Positions 12,224 through 23,511 of a stretch of DNA of 64,000 nucleotides are shown here, one piece after another; position 1 is the first letter of the stretch; each line of letters begins with the position of its first letter. The stretch covers positions 6,944,001 to 7,008,000 of the forward strand of contig CP085827.1 in NCBI GenBank assembly GCA_020809705.1, written 5' to 3'. This DNA is from Calonectria ilicicola (lineage: Eukaryota; Ascomycota; Sordariomycetes; Hypocreales; Nectriaceae). A model generated the notes under the pieces. That model worked only from the letters and a program-made list of their open reading frames with translations, was not told the origin of the DNA and did no database searches. Made by a program: the position numbers and the translations under genes.

Positions 12224-13796
12224 ATGGATTCAGTACAGCGTTATAGCCTGGCGAACGGCCCCGAGGTCGGCATCGAAGCCAGCTGGGCGCACATCAAGGA
12301 CCCCAAGGAGAAGAAGAGAATCCAGAACCGCATTGCTCAGCGAAGTTATCGTACGTGGATTCCAGAACACCGGTGCCCACAAGAAGCATCTAACATTGCC
12401 AGCAGGCCAACGCATGAAGGCCCGACTCGAGAAGTTGCAGGCAAAGGTCACATACCACGAGCAGATGAGCCTAGAGAATAGCGAAAAAGAAAACAGACCT
12501 CATGACCAGCGCACACCGACGCAGGACCAACCTGCACCAACCGGCCTGGAATCTCTCACTCCAAAATCACCAGAGCAGCAGCCATTGCCACAACCCCCCC
12601 AAGTGATGCAGCCTGCGTTCTACGACCACAGCTTAGAAAAGGCCGACAAGCCACTCTACATCCAGCCCCAGCTCATCGACGGCGCCCAGCAGTTGGCACA
12701 ACCCCGCCCTATGCTCCCAGATCAAGGAGACCAGTCGACCAAGTCCAGCGAGAAGATGACACCGGAATACATGCAGCTACCCAAACAACACATTGTGAAT
12801 AAAGTGCCAACGCCGCCCCTTACAGAGCTCAGCCCGCAGGAAGAACACGCAAGAATGAGTACGTAGGCCTCCCATTTAACATTCGGAGAGCTACAAAGCT
12901 AATTGCCCAATCAACCGGAGTAGTCAACCGCACTCACATGTTTACCCCCGAAGTCAACGACGTCTTGGATTTTAACCACCCATTCGACATGTGGTCTTCC
13001 GATATGCTCACCCAAACGCGAAGACAGCAACATCCACACCAACAGCATCAGCAGCCCGGGCTAGTAGGCGACATGCCGCACGTTGGCGCCGGAGATGGCG
13101 GTGGCGGAGGCGCCGCCCCCGCCATGGATTCGTCAATGACTGATATGTCATCCGTGTCCCCAGTGCCGTCCGCGGAACATGGACTGGACGACCAGTTCGA
13201 GTATATTCTGGGCTGCACACGAGCGGCTGGCTTCGAGAGCTTCGATGCCATGGTAACAGCCTACTACAATGGAAACTTTGACGACGCATCCCCGCTTGCA
13301 ATTGAGCAACGGTTAAGTCGCAACCGAGGCCTCCCCACCGTCGTCTCTGACGTGTTCCGCAACGCACGGGGCTGGAGCGACTGGGAGCGCCGGGGTTTTG
13401 ACGAGGAGTTGCTCAAGAGCACCGAAACGATGCTGGTGTCTGAGAGCAAGGACAACCGAGACTCACTGGACGGTGTTCTAAACCTCCTCTCGGCCGCGCC
13501 GAGCAGCGAGAACCCAGCCGCGGCCACGAACCAGGCGATATTGGCAATGAAGAAGGTGATGCAGAACGAGGTAAGTTTGCGTGTTGCTCAGGTGAAGCTG
13601 GGGTCACACAGACGGCTAACGCGCAATTTCGCAGCTACCAAATCTATGGGCACTAATGCTGGCGTTATCGGCCGAGCGCAGAGATGTGTGGCAGAGGAAC
13701 CGATCCAACTCGGTACTCGCTGCAATCTTGCTGCTGCGATGCCCTGGCCGAATCCCGAATGACCAGCTCCTGAAGCTGGTTAGCGCCTGTTTGTGA
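12224..13796 (+). CDS. bZIP transcription factor (paralogue 2)
   Basis: Spliced model 12224-12350, 12406-12858, 12924-13570, 13635-13796, giving 462 residues. Intron positions and phases match paralogue 1 exactly: intron 1 splits the Arg43 codon of the basic region, intron 2 comes after the first base of a codon, intron 3 falls between codons. Basic region NRIAQRSYR at residues 35-43, then QRMKARLEKLQAKV. The zipper is again short. A Gln/Pro-rich middle is followed by a His/Gln-rich and a Gly-rich stretch (near 13036-13125), then the conserved second half (AAGFESFDAMVTAYYNG, IEQRLSRNRGLPTV, WSDWERRGF) and the last exon ending KLVSACL. Likely a nuclear DNA-binding regulator that arose by duplication together with gene 1. 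Whether they act together, as homo- or heterodimers, or in opposition cannot be told. Confidence 0.86.
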
Positions 13797-15434
13797 GCGG
13801 GCGCCCCGCAAGTGCGTGTGGTGTTGGATAAGCGGCGCCAGGGCTGGCCCCTGTCCGAAACATGAGCCTTTGGTTGTCTTCGTTCATACAAGGCTAGCGG
13901 GGCCTTTGGTCGTCACTGGTAGGGATTCATGTCGTATTTTACTGGGCGATTTTGCTGGGATACAGGTGGCCGATTGAGGCCGCAAGGTTGGCTGCACTTG
14001 GGCTGCTGGCGTTGGTGGATATACCCCGATAAGTGGAAATAATGGCGTTATGAGAAAATGCCCCCTGATGTATAGCATATGTTATTATAATCTTAGACGT
14101 TTGAGATTTGCTCAATGGAACCATCAGATTAATCATCACGAAGCCTGGTTTGCCTGGCACGTTGTGGGGAGATTCCCCGTCTGTGGGGGTTAATCGTTCC
14201 AGCCTGTGACGGTTGAAATCGACCAACCTGGAGAGTGCTTGGAGGGCCCAATCGTGATTTTCTTTGTATATCCCATGTATCGCTCCTCATTTAATTTCCA
14301 TTCCATCTTCTTGGCAATCCCCTGGCTAATTCTCACCGTGCCATGCGAAGTCTATCAACTCACTCGTTCCTGGAACGGACGATCTATTCCATTCCTGACC
14401 CTTGTTTTTCTCCGGTCCATCCGGGGTACGTAGCAAGGCGAGCAGACGCGATCCGCCGAGCCATACATACCCTGGGCGGAACCCGCGTAAACCGAACTAT
14501 CCTTCACAAACCGACAACTCCCTTGCAGGCTCCAACGCCTGAATCACCTATCACCGTTACCCACACGGTTGGAAAGTCAAACATGTGAAACTTTGAAGAA
14601 AAATACAAAACTTTAGCAATGCAGATCACAACTAACCTTTTGTTCGCAAAACTCCTTTTGTTCTGGAAATATTCCAACGACAACAACCCGAAGCTGTATT
14701 TCCTGGTCACCAGCCTTGCCCTATCTAGGTATATAGACATACAGGGCAAAATATGCTCGCCAAGGAATACAGGATCAACTTTTTCGGAACCTGGTGCAGT
14801 CAACCCTCTGCCGTCGGCCGATCCAGAACCAAGAACTTCAAAGACGATGCAAACGCCCCTTTGGCGGTTTTGCCTGTGGAGTGTTCAATTTCTGAAGAGG
14901 AGATAGAGATACTCACTTGGGAAAAAAGAATCTTGGCGAGAGTGGAAACCATATGGGTTTCCATGCTGTCAAATTACGGCGGGCCACTTTCCCTCAGACC
15001 ATTCACTCCTCTGCCCTCTCCTCAATATGTCCTTTACCTTCATCGCGTGGAGCCACCTTGGAATGTCACGGCTCGAACATGATCCTAGTAGTCGCTAGCG
15101 TTACCATATTAGCAAGCTGTGTATGGTACATGTATGTCGCTCTTATCTAGGAGCCACCAATGTCAAAATGCCATGTTGTCCTAATGGAAACCGGGTGCGA
15201 AATTGCAAGACCTCATAAAACACATCGATTCTTGTATACGCGGGGTGTGCGCTCTATGTACATAGGATGCCCGTCCTGGCCTACTCAGGGAACTAGGGTA
15301 CTTTAGGAAGCATCACAAACCGACCACGCTTTTTCTATTTTGTAAAATACAGAGGCACAACATCACAACATCTCACATGTACTTGTCATGAGCCGCCCAG
15401 TCGGCGAGTTTACAAGCTTACTGACTGAAAGTAC
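13797..15434. other. Intergenic region between convergent genes
   Basis: These 1.6 kb lie between the 3' ends of bZIP gene 2 (+) and the membrane protein gene (-). Both transcripts must end here. Short overlapping frames occur on both strands, none with a recognisable motif. No repeat or RNA gene was seen. Confidence 0.6.
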
Positions 15435-17261
15435 TTAGATGTCTAACATGCTCTTAATTTTCTGCGGGGGAGCAGTGATGCTGTTTGTCGTCTCAGTACT
15501 GTTGCTGCGCTCAGCATTTCCAGGCCGAGAGTTGGTGCGGCCACGAGGGTTGTCGGTGTATGGTGGCGGGGGCGGGCCATCTTGGGTCAATTCTTCGTGG
15601 CGCCGGGCGCGCTGGGCATCAATCTCGTTTGGGAAAAGGAGACCAGCAGCAGCCTGCAGCGTGCGCTCGTGGCGACGTTGGTCTGACTTGCCTTGGTAAG
15701 GCGTCGATTGGTATTCGTGCCCAGCCGATGGTGCGTGCATAGTCGAGACGCCCGCTCGGTCAGCTCGAGGATTGTTTGCATCTGATCGGCCTGCGTAGGG
15801 GTGCATTTCGATGTCGTCATCGTTTCTCGCAGCCGCCAGGGCCTCTTCGCGTGCGTGTCGCTCTGCTTCGGTCAGGTCTCGGCGGCCTGTGCCTTTAGTG
15901 CCACCGACTTCGTGCACTTGGGCCGTGAGCTTGTCGCGGAATGACATCAAGTGTTCGCCCTTGACGCGGCGCCACCATGCAGGCTTCTTGACGATGCCCA
16001 ACTCTTGGTCGATCCTGTCTCCTCGCTCACGCCTCTGCCTAATTAGGTCCTTGTCCTCGTTGGGACTGGCAAATCCGTACAAGACTTGAACAATCATGAT
16101 GAGCAGGGGCGGAGTATAGCCCCACGTGAAGATGACGTATATGGGCGCGTCGATCCTCACAACGGAATATTCCCAGTTCCATGAGATGAATGCCTGGTAG
16201 GCGATCAAAACGGCTGTGAGAGGGAGAATGAGGTAAAATCGGAAAGGCACAGCCTTGGTGAAGCCGATGGCCTGGTTAACAATGCCACGGTGGCGATCCT
16301 TGTAGTGCTTGATCGAATGGCGCATGGAGAAAATAATGGTGGCCCAGGCAATAACAAGACAAAAAGCTGCAGCCTTGAAACGAGCACCGGTGGCAGTGGG
16401 TTCAGCAATGGCGGCGGTCTGCTCTGGAGAGTGCTGCTTTTGAGGGAAAGTCCAAGATCGGGGGACGACCAGGAAGAAGTTCTAGATTTGGCGTCAGTAA
16501 TCACATTGTTTCGTTGGAAGGTTGCATTCTGCCCCCATGGCTATGTTACTTACCATCCAGAGCCAAAAGTAAAACCACATGGGCATCCAAAATTCGAGCA
16601 TGGCACGTTTGTCATCTTGCTGGTACACAAAAGGGTTGGGATCGATAAATTGACGTTCAAGCCAGCTTCCCCAATGCCTCACAGCTTCCCAAGTCAGAGC
16701 AACGGTTCCCATGCACATGAGGTACCAAAAGAAAACCGTGACAGTGATGGGAAGTTCTTGGAGAAAGTATCGATCAACGTCGATGTTCATAAATAGGCCG
16801 ATGAGAGCACACGCGCAGACAAAGAGACCCCAGTACCATTGCCACCGGCGGCCGATGGGGTAAAATCGGCTCTCGCGTGGTAGATATGTTTTTCCATGCT
16901 TTGCGAGCGCGAGGAGAAGCAGCATGATACAGAAGCCATATGCGGAAGCGAAGCCAATCCCAGTGACGCCGCGAGACCCAATGGGATTAATGGCCGTGTA
17001 GCAGCTTGTTCTGTTGGTGAAGGTGCCGTTGCCGTAGAGGAACATGGGCTGATACGGCTGGAACATCAGCGTACACTTGGAGCCGTTGGAGACCGTCTCA
17101 TTGCCGTAGTAGGTGTAGTTCCAGTACTTCAGAGCCGTCAGGTTGTAGTGGCGGCCATTAATGATTGTATCTGACTTATTGGCACCCGGCGGCCAATCTT
17201 TGACAAGATCGCGCGCCGCGATAGCAGCGAAGCTGTTCAAGCTATCCATGAAGCCGGCCAT
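15435..17261 (-). CDS. Seven-transmembrane protein, DUF2434-like
   Basis: Two exons on the minus strand: 17261-16554 and 16481-15435. The 72-nt intron starts GTAAGT and ends CTAG, and it falls inside a hydrophobic helix, joining FWLWM to NFFLVV. The protein has 584 residues. The N-terminal 95 or so residues look extracytoplasmic: seven N-glycosylation sequons (NKS, NLT, NYT, NET, NGS, NGT, NRT) and two cysteines. Seven hydrophobic segments follow, for example GFCIMLLLLALA, LFVCACALIGLF, VTVFFWYLMCMG and FYLILPLTAVLIAY. The last 215 or so residues are hydrophilic, charged and Pro-rich (PPPPPYTDN), so probably cytoplasmic. The start is the first in-frame ATG (MAGFMDSLN); a longer frame upstream has none. 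It matches the fungal family of unknown function I know as DUF2434. Its helix count recalls receptors, but I see no receptor motif. A link to the biosynthetic cluster is not shown. Confidence 0.8.
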
Positions 17262-19321
17262 GGCGGGCAATGTTGATTGTGACGCCGTCTCGGATGGCCT
17301 GGAGTTGACTGGTCGGCTTGCGCTGGTTCGCTTCTCATTCGCTGCTTCACCACGCAACTCCTCCCAGACGATGTAATCGAGTCTCGGATCAAGCTACGGG
17401 CGATGCAATGTGGTCGAGGTAGGCTATGATGTAATTGTAATAGCAAGGCGGGACTGGACCACACCAATGCGCGGCAATCAGACGGCAATGCAAGGGACGG
17501 GCGCGACAGTCGATGCAATGTCACCAAACGGTTGCGAATCTTGGCGAACGCAAACAGAGCTGCGCAGGCTTACGTTATTTTTTTTTTGGGCTGGGAGCCA
17601 TTTTTGGGTATTACCTAATGGGTTGGCCGTCTGGTATTATGACGTGACTTGGCCAGTGCAGAGCCGACGCACCGCGATAGCCGGATGTTCCGGGGCTGTC
17701 TTTGGGCTTAATTGGCTCCTTCGTATCCTTTGTTTGGCCAGACGGACATCGCAATTGAACCAGTCCCACAGATCATCGACGGATAGATCGGGTGACTGGT
17801 CTGCCTATTTATCATTTTGAGAGGTGCGGCCAGAACGCGGAGTGCATGCCGGCTCATCACATCATGCCATAACTCAGCCACCATTTGCAAGGCGGTAAGC
17901 TTGGTAGAAACGCGCACCATCCCAAGTCTACCCGCGAGCCAACACCCACTTGGGCTTGATTGGCGAGAACATGTCTGACATGTTTGCAAATGCGCATTCC
18001 AATCGACTAAGAAATGGTTCTTGACCACTGCATTGAAATTTTAATCCCTTAAAACATTTAATCGCGCTTTCCATTTCGCCTCTCACATCACAATATGCCT
18101 AGTGATTTGCTTCTCCATCTTCAAGAACGCGACGGCGAGCATGCCCCTTTATTGTTTAAAGTATACCAAGGAGGACAACAAAGTACATGAATGTGTCCAG
18201 ATGCTTTTCACCTGCGTCTGGATGCCCGTGCCTTTTCATCTTACCTCTATGTAGATGTCTTTCAGAACAAGCCACACGAATGTGGGGACCCGACAAGCGA
18301 GCCTTGCCACCAGACCCTCCAATTCTGCTTGAGCCTTCCGATGGGAGCATGACATGGATGGCATACTCCAAAGCCAAGCTCTGGGTGGGGATACATTGTG
18401 CCATTTACAGGTCTCTTCGTTAGATGCCCGCCAATGCTCGCCATCATCACCACCCAACAGGGAGAAAAGGATTTGCACGCTGGGTGCCAAGGTCGGCGCT
18501 AAAGTGGGCGGGCACGGTGATAATGTCATGCGGAGCTCTCTGTCACAATAATTGAGAGATACACGCGCCGTATCGAACGCGCCGTGGACTAAATTTCTCA
18601 GTGCTGAAGTCTGAAGTCTGACCTATTTTAGGCATAGTTATCAACTTTCAGCTCGCCCCGTCATACACATAGTTTTCGCTGGGATACAAGCACTACATGC
18701 CTTCTGTTTTTCCCTATGCCACGCCATATGTAGGCTGTTTATCTAATTACTCAGTCGTCAAGTGCACGTGGCTTCTGCAGTGTTGTCACCCCATGATATG
18801 CTTGAAACCTTGTTTCACTGGCCTACCAAGCAGGCGACAGAGAAGCATCACGCCGTCAGTCCATCTGGTTTAGCCTCACAACTGGCCAATCCATAATCGG
18901 GCTTCGCGGTTCCCAAACCCCTCCTCCTTCATTTAGCATCTCCAGGGATGTCACATCAGTATGCCAAGATCAATTTGTGGCTGCATCTTTTCGCGCCCAG
19001 ATGCCATGGGATGATGTCACATACCCGTTTCATCCCCTGAGCCATGCCAGAGTGGAGATAGCAAGGCTTATGCCACACAGGGATATTAGTAAGTTCCTTA
19101 TATCCATGCATAGCAGCCACAAGGGGTGCCCTCTTTCGTCTGAATGGGCGGTGCCAACGCACTGCCTTTTGCACTGCCACATATCCAACTGTCGCTGCTG
19201 CATCCAACCATCAGAGCGCCAGCATATTTAAGACGACGACCATCACGCTCAAAAACGAGATCTTAGACCAGCCAAGAACGAGCCCACATACGCAGTTAAT
19301 TGACTCGTGAACCCATCAAAA
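17262..19321. other. Divergent promoter region
   Basis: These 2.1 kb lie between the divergent starts of the membrane protein gene (-) and the small gene at 19394 (+). There is a T-rich run at about 17577-17587 and a CACGTG at about 18764. Open frames on both strands are short and unrecognisable. I see no further gene. Confidence 0.55.
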
Positions 19322-19388
19322 GTGAGTCTCCAAGCACTATGACTTGTTGAAGTGGATTCTGACCAGATCTATCAGCAAATAAACTCAG
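19322..19388 (+). other. Predicted 5'UTR intron
   Basis: GTGAGT donor at 19322, CTGAC branch-like sequence near 19359 and acceptor CTCAG ending at 19388, only five bases before the ATG at 19394. The 67-nt length fits the other introns. If it is unspliced, the ATG at 19339 would open a short decoy frame upstream. Confidence 0.55.
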
Positions 19389-19393
19389 TCACA

Positions 19394-20011
19394 ATGGATG
19401 AGAAGAATTATCACGTTCCCCTTCCTCAGCTTGAAGCTGTTGGCAAGGCCTTCACAACAAAGTTCCATCTTGCAACCCCAGACGGCCAAAAGAAGATGCT
19501 TGTAACATGGCCCCGGAAGTTTTTCGGAAACAAGCCTGACACCGTCGTCCATATGGGCACAGACGAATCCGACCCTCCTATGGCCTACATCACCAGGGAA
19601 TCCACCTTTAGTGAGAACACGATCATCCATGTTCCCACCGGTCCCAACGGAGAGGTTCAAGTGCGCTTCAGGACAAACTGCTCTGAGAATGGAGGTTGGA
19701 AGAACATTATTCACAGATTCACGATGGAAGTGGGCCCCACACGTCGACCTGAAGATTTCGAGTGGCACTTTGTGCATAAAGGCCCTGTCGCGGGTCTTGC
19801 ATCATGGGGTTTTGAGCTACGTCACGTCACAGGCGGCAGACAGGAGATCGTTGCTCTCCTCGGAAAAAACGTTAGCATGAAGAAGATGTTCATTTTCACC
19901 CTCTATGGTGAAGGACAGTCTGGTGTGTTTGGACGAGAATGGGAGGTCGTCGCACTGACCACGGCTATCCAAGCCAATAAGTTGGAGGATGATCGGCTAG
20001 CAGCTTGTTAA
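19394..20011 (+). CDS. Hypothetical 205-residue protein, possibly LURP-one/tubby-like fold
   Basis: Single coding exon, ATG at 19394 to TAA at 20011 (MDEKNYHVPLPQ to LAAC). There is no signal peptide or membrane helix. The sequence is beta-rich with alternating hydrophobics (TKFHLATPDGQKKMLV, DFEWHFVHKGPVAG, WGFELRHVTGGRQEIVALL, MFIFTLYGEG) and an alpha-helical end. This pattern recalls fungal LURP-one/tubby C-terminal-like proteins, but I recognise no diagnostic motif and hold the fold only as a possibility. In-frame codons upstream of the ATG lack a start, and a 5'UTR intron is predicted just before it. A role in the pathway is unknown. Confidence 0.65.
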   Translation: MDEKNYHVPLPQLEAVGKAFTTKFHLATPDGQKKMLVTWPRKFFGNKPDTVVHMGTDESDPPMAYITRESTFSENTIIHVPTGPNGEVQVRFRTNCSENGGWKNIIHRFTMEVGPTRRPEDFEWHFVHKGPVAGLASWGFELRHVTGGRQEIVALLGKNVSMKKMFIFTLYGEGQSGVFGREWEVVALTTAIQANKLEDDRLAAC

Positions 20012-22112
20012 ATATAGGGATTGAAGGAGGTCGTCGAGGTATAGGTTAGGTAAATGTATGATGACAGGTCATGAGCTAAGGCAAGCGAATTTGATTAGAT
20101 ATCAACATAGTTACTATACAAGTTTTTGATCAAAACCTTTACTTCACGCCACAAGGCAAATGCCGCTGCATGTATTTTGGAGTAACTTGAACTCTTGAAT
20201 TGACTGCACTCGGTTGGACGATTTGGTTTACAACTTCAATCTACCGTTTGTGCTTGTGAAGAGCATATGTTGGCATTTATGGCAGAGTAACTGGTAATGT
20301 GAAAGACGTATTCTACAACACTTTCAACCAGCCCAGTAAAGACTCGCACTGTCACAATGATTGTTCTCCTCATGCGTTTTTTTTAGGCGGGGAGGCTATT
20401 TGACATGGTACTGGGTTTTTTTTTTTGGTCTGAGCACTCAGCATTAGTCCCATTTACCAAGACGGTGGCAACCATCAGACTGCGACAGTGTCGGGCTACA
20501 TGGAGAATAGAGACAACCCACCTGCATCGATTCCATCAATGTATACTCGTGGAGAATTAATTTCTTAGTAATCTTACCTATGGGGGGTGGTCGTATCTAG
20601 GTCGAATTTCCCACTATTCTAATTCATTCTATGCAGATGATATTGTTGAGGGGATGCAAGCCAGATGGGAAAAGAGACAATATGGGCAAACCCGATGGAC
20701 CAGTTGCAGGACATGTAAGATTAAAAGTGCGATGAACCTCTTCACTTCGATTAGTGCCTCAGAATCCACGGTCTATTCTACTCCAGCAAAAAGAAAAAAG
20801 AAAAGAAAAGAAAAGAAAAAAAACGAGACAAACCACGACCAGTCCACGCTTAAGACTACACCCGGTGTTCAAGAGTACGTTCTAGCAAAGGGCACAAGGT
20901 GACTATAAAGCGCAGGAGCTGAGACATCAAACGACGTACAAATTTTGTCCGATCACGCCACCAACGCGAACCGTTTTCGACGCGCGTTCTTGACAATCTC
21001 TACTTACCCTATAGTTTGGTTTGATTTCTCACGAGACCAATTCGCCACTTGAGTTGCGTAGGTTTGCGGTTTCTTTTTCTTTTTTGGATGTTTTTATTTA
21101 GAGTATTTTTATTCGTGTATAAGTTCTCTTTTTTTTTTTTTAATCATTTCAAAATTTCAAGTCACGGGTTGGCAATCGCCTTTTACAATATCATCCAGGT
21201 CAACATTTTGGCTTTGCAGATGACACTCCTTGTCACCTTGTGTAGATGACCAATTAATTGACCCTAGCCGACAGACAAAAACATGTAGCAACATTTACAT
21301 GGCGAGCATTATTCGTAGTTATCACTCAAAATTAGCATCAAGATGCCATTGAAACGAGGATCTAGCTACCCAACCCCTTCAAGGCCGGTTGCGTGAGCAC
21401 ATGTGAACACAAAACATCTATGCGACATTCGTTGGCCGAGACAGCTACCATCATGGCACATATGAGCGGTGTGCGTTACGAGCAAAAGGATTGAGCATCC
21501 GAACGGAGGATTGTGGGCTTATTAGAAGAGCTGTTGTGGATGCTTGACTTGGACGTACTTGATACGGCCCACTTCAAGACAACCGTTTTGGGGAGCCCGG
21601 AAACTGCACTCATCCTTGATAACATATTAGGTGCTCAAATAGGATTTCCCATGACCGAGTTTCGCTATATGAGGGGCAATAATGCTGGAAAATAAAGCCC
21701 CATTTAGAATCTGGGCAAGGGCTTATAGGTGAAGATTTGTGCAAGAATGAATGATAGCATCCTTCATAAAGAAAAGATAAATTATTGGCTATCTAGTCTA
21801 TTCGCTAATTCTATGCATAAAACATGATCGCCGCCGTGGAGAATTTCCAATTCCGTAAGGTCTTGCCTGTTTATGTTGGTATCGCTCGCCGGACGTCACT
21901 AGGACCCGGATCCCAAAGCTTAGTAGCTACTCTATATATACAGGGAATATGACATGACAAAGAAAAGGTGTCCAAAAAGAAAGAAAAGCTCTTGATATGC
22001 ATGGACGGATATATGCTAAAACAGAAATAAAAACGCAAGGCAATGCGGTAAAAGAATGATGACAAGCGGAATTAAATGCAAAGAGTGTACGTCCCAAGGA
22101 ACATTGTGGAGA
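20012..22112. other. Intergenic region between convergent genes
   Basis: 2.1 kb between the 3' ends of the 19394-20011 gene (+) and the thioesterase (-). It is AT-rich, with an (AAAAG)n run near 20796-20822 and T-rich runs near 20409-20426 and 21129-21142. No gene, RNA or mobile element was recognised. Confidence 0.6.
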
Positions 22113-23031
22113 TTAAACCGTCACCCGACGGGTCAAGTATGTACAGGCATTACCCAGTCGAGCAGTAGTCTGGCCGACCTGTTGATAGGTGTGTTAATGT
22201 ATTGAAATAAACGACGATGAAATTCGGGCTGAGCTTACATTAGAGGCACCGAAGATGCTGTTGTGGTTTCCAGGAATGTCCCAGACAACCTGGATGAACT
22301 TTTTCTCATACTGGCTCCAGCCCAGGCTAGGGTCCTGACGGAAGACATCAACCACGGCGACGGGATCAGTCTTACGGCTGGTTACGGCGCTGGAGGCACG
22401 AAGGAGAATCGTAGGAGGAGGGTTCTTCATGCCCAGATCACCGCTCTCAGTCTCGGGGTCCCATTTTGGAGGTTTCCATGCAGCAAGCATGCTGCGAGCA
22501 TTTTTAATAGACGAATGGATTTTTCGGCGAAGAGAAGGTTTGACACCAACAAGCTCAGGAAGTGCGCTGTTGATGGCTACACGGAGGTTGGATCCCTCCA
22601 TAAGTTGGGGATAAGGGGTGTCGATGAAAATAAGTCCGGCAATATCAAGGGAATTATCGTTCGATTGAGCCACGATGTGAGCAATCTCAAGAGCGAGGAA
22701 TCCACCGAAGGACCAGCCTATATTGCAATTAGCATTGTTCGCTGCATTGATGCTTTACGTTGTGCCATGTACCTCCGAGCAGAACACTCTTGTGGGGAAT
22801 CTTTTGCTTAATCATCTCTGTGTAAACCCGTGCCATCTCAGGAATGCCTCCCTCCCAAGGTCGACCAATGTCAAACCTGGGGTCCGAGATGCCGTAGACA
22901 TCTCGGTCTAGAGGGCCCAGAGCCTGGTAGCTCAACACCGTGCCACCACCATCGTGGAGCAATACCAGCGGTGTCGATGACGGGTTGCCGTGCGCAAGCT
23001 GTACGATGCTCAAGTTCTTTGAAGCAGTCAT
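22113..23031 (-). CDS. Stand-alone thioesterase (alpha/beta hydrolase)
   Basis: Three exons on the minus strand: 23031-22773, 22717-22239, 22178-22113, giving 267 residues. Both introns (55 and 60 nt) are GT-AG. The first splits the glycine codon just before the nucleophile elbow, which reads GWSFGG with Ser89 once spliced. An oxyanion-loop-like LLHDGGGT lies at residues 24-31, and the likely catalytic His is H238 in GNHNSIFG. The last exon adds VGQTTARLGNACTYL, common at the end of fungal PKS-type thioesterase domains. It belongs to the thioesterase family that offloads or edits carrier-bound acyl chains. It is divergently placed from the NRPS and could release the PKS chain, transfer it to the NRPS, or clear mis-primed carriers. 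Leucinostatin clusters also carry such an enzyme. The function here is inferred. Confidence 0.86.
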
Positions 23032-23503
23032 TGCGAGATTCGGCGATCAATCAGCGGCGAGGAGACAGTGCGGCGGTCCGAAAGATCATCACAGGCTACG
23101 GAGTAAGAGAAACAGAAAAAGCTGGGCGGGATGCAAGACATAAATGCTTCTAGAAAGCCTCGGCGATGTGAGTTGCATCGAGCTAAACGCACTCATGTGG
23201 GATCCCGAGATCCCTTGCATACTTCGTGCAAGGAACCCCAGCGATGTTACCAAAGTAACGTCAGCACAAGGGTCAGAACATGGGATGAATGCCCATCATG
23301 AGGTTTCGTCTGCTGTCCTGGGCGATAATGGTGAAGACATTGGATGATTACAAATTAAGTGCCACGGGTGATCGCACTAGATCCCGGGCACGCAACCTCC
23401 GATTGATGAGGACGAACAACACCTACGACCAAGAGGGCTTTTTAGCGTGGCTTACCGTGCATTAGGGCGGCGCAGCACCTGGTAACCAAACCAGGGCGCA
23501 GCC

Positions 23504-23511
23504 TGACGTAA
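23504..23511 (+). promoter_or_regulatory. CRE-like bZIP site
   Basis: TGACGTAA, a good match to the CRE/ATF consensus, lies 473 bp upstream of the thioesterase ATG. Confidence 0.35.

Noticed and set aside
13616..13891. Minus-strand frame over the last exon of bZIP gene 2, with a similar one at 7265-7654 over gene 1
   Set aside because: They resemble each other only because they are antisense to the paralogous last exons.
17357..17357. Longer N terminus for the membrane protein starting at 17357
   Set aside because: The codon there is TTG; the first in-frame ATG is at 17261.
20657..20902. Short frame with SCRTCKIKS, recalling a Zn2Cys6 binuclear cluster
   Set aside because: Only two cysteines in the right spacing; the other four of the C6 motif are missing, and the rest is an (AAAAG)n repeat translation.
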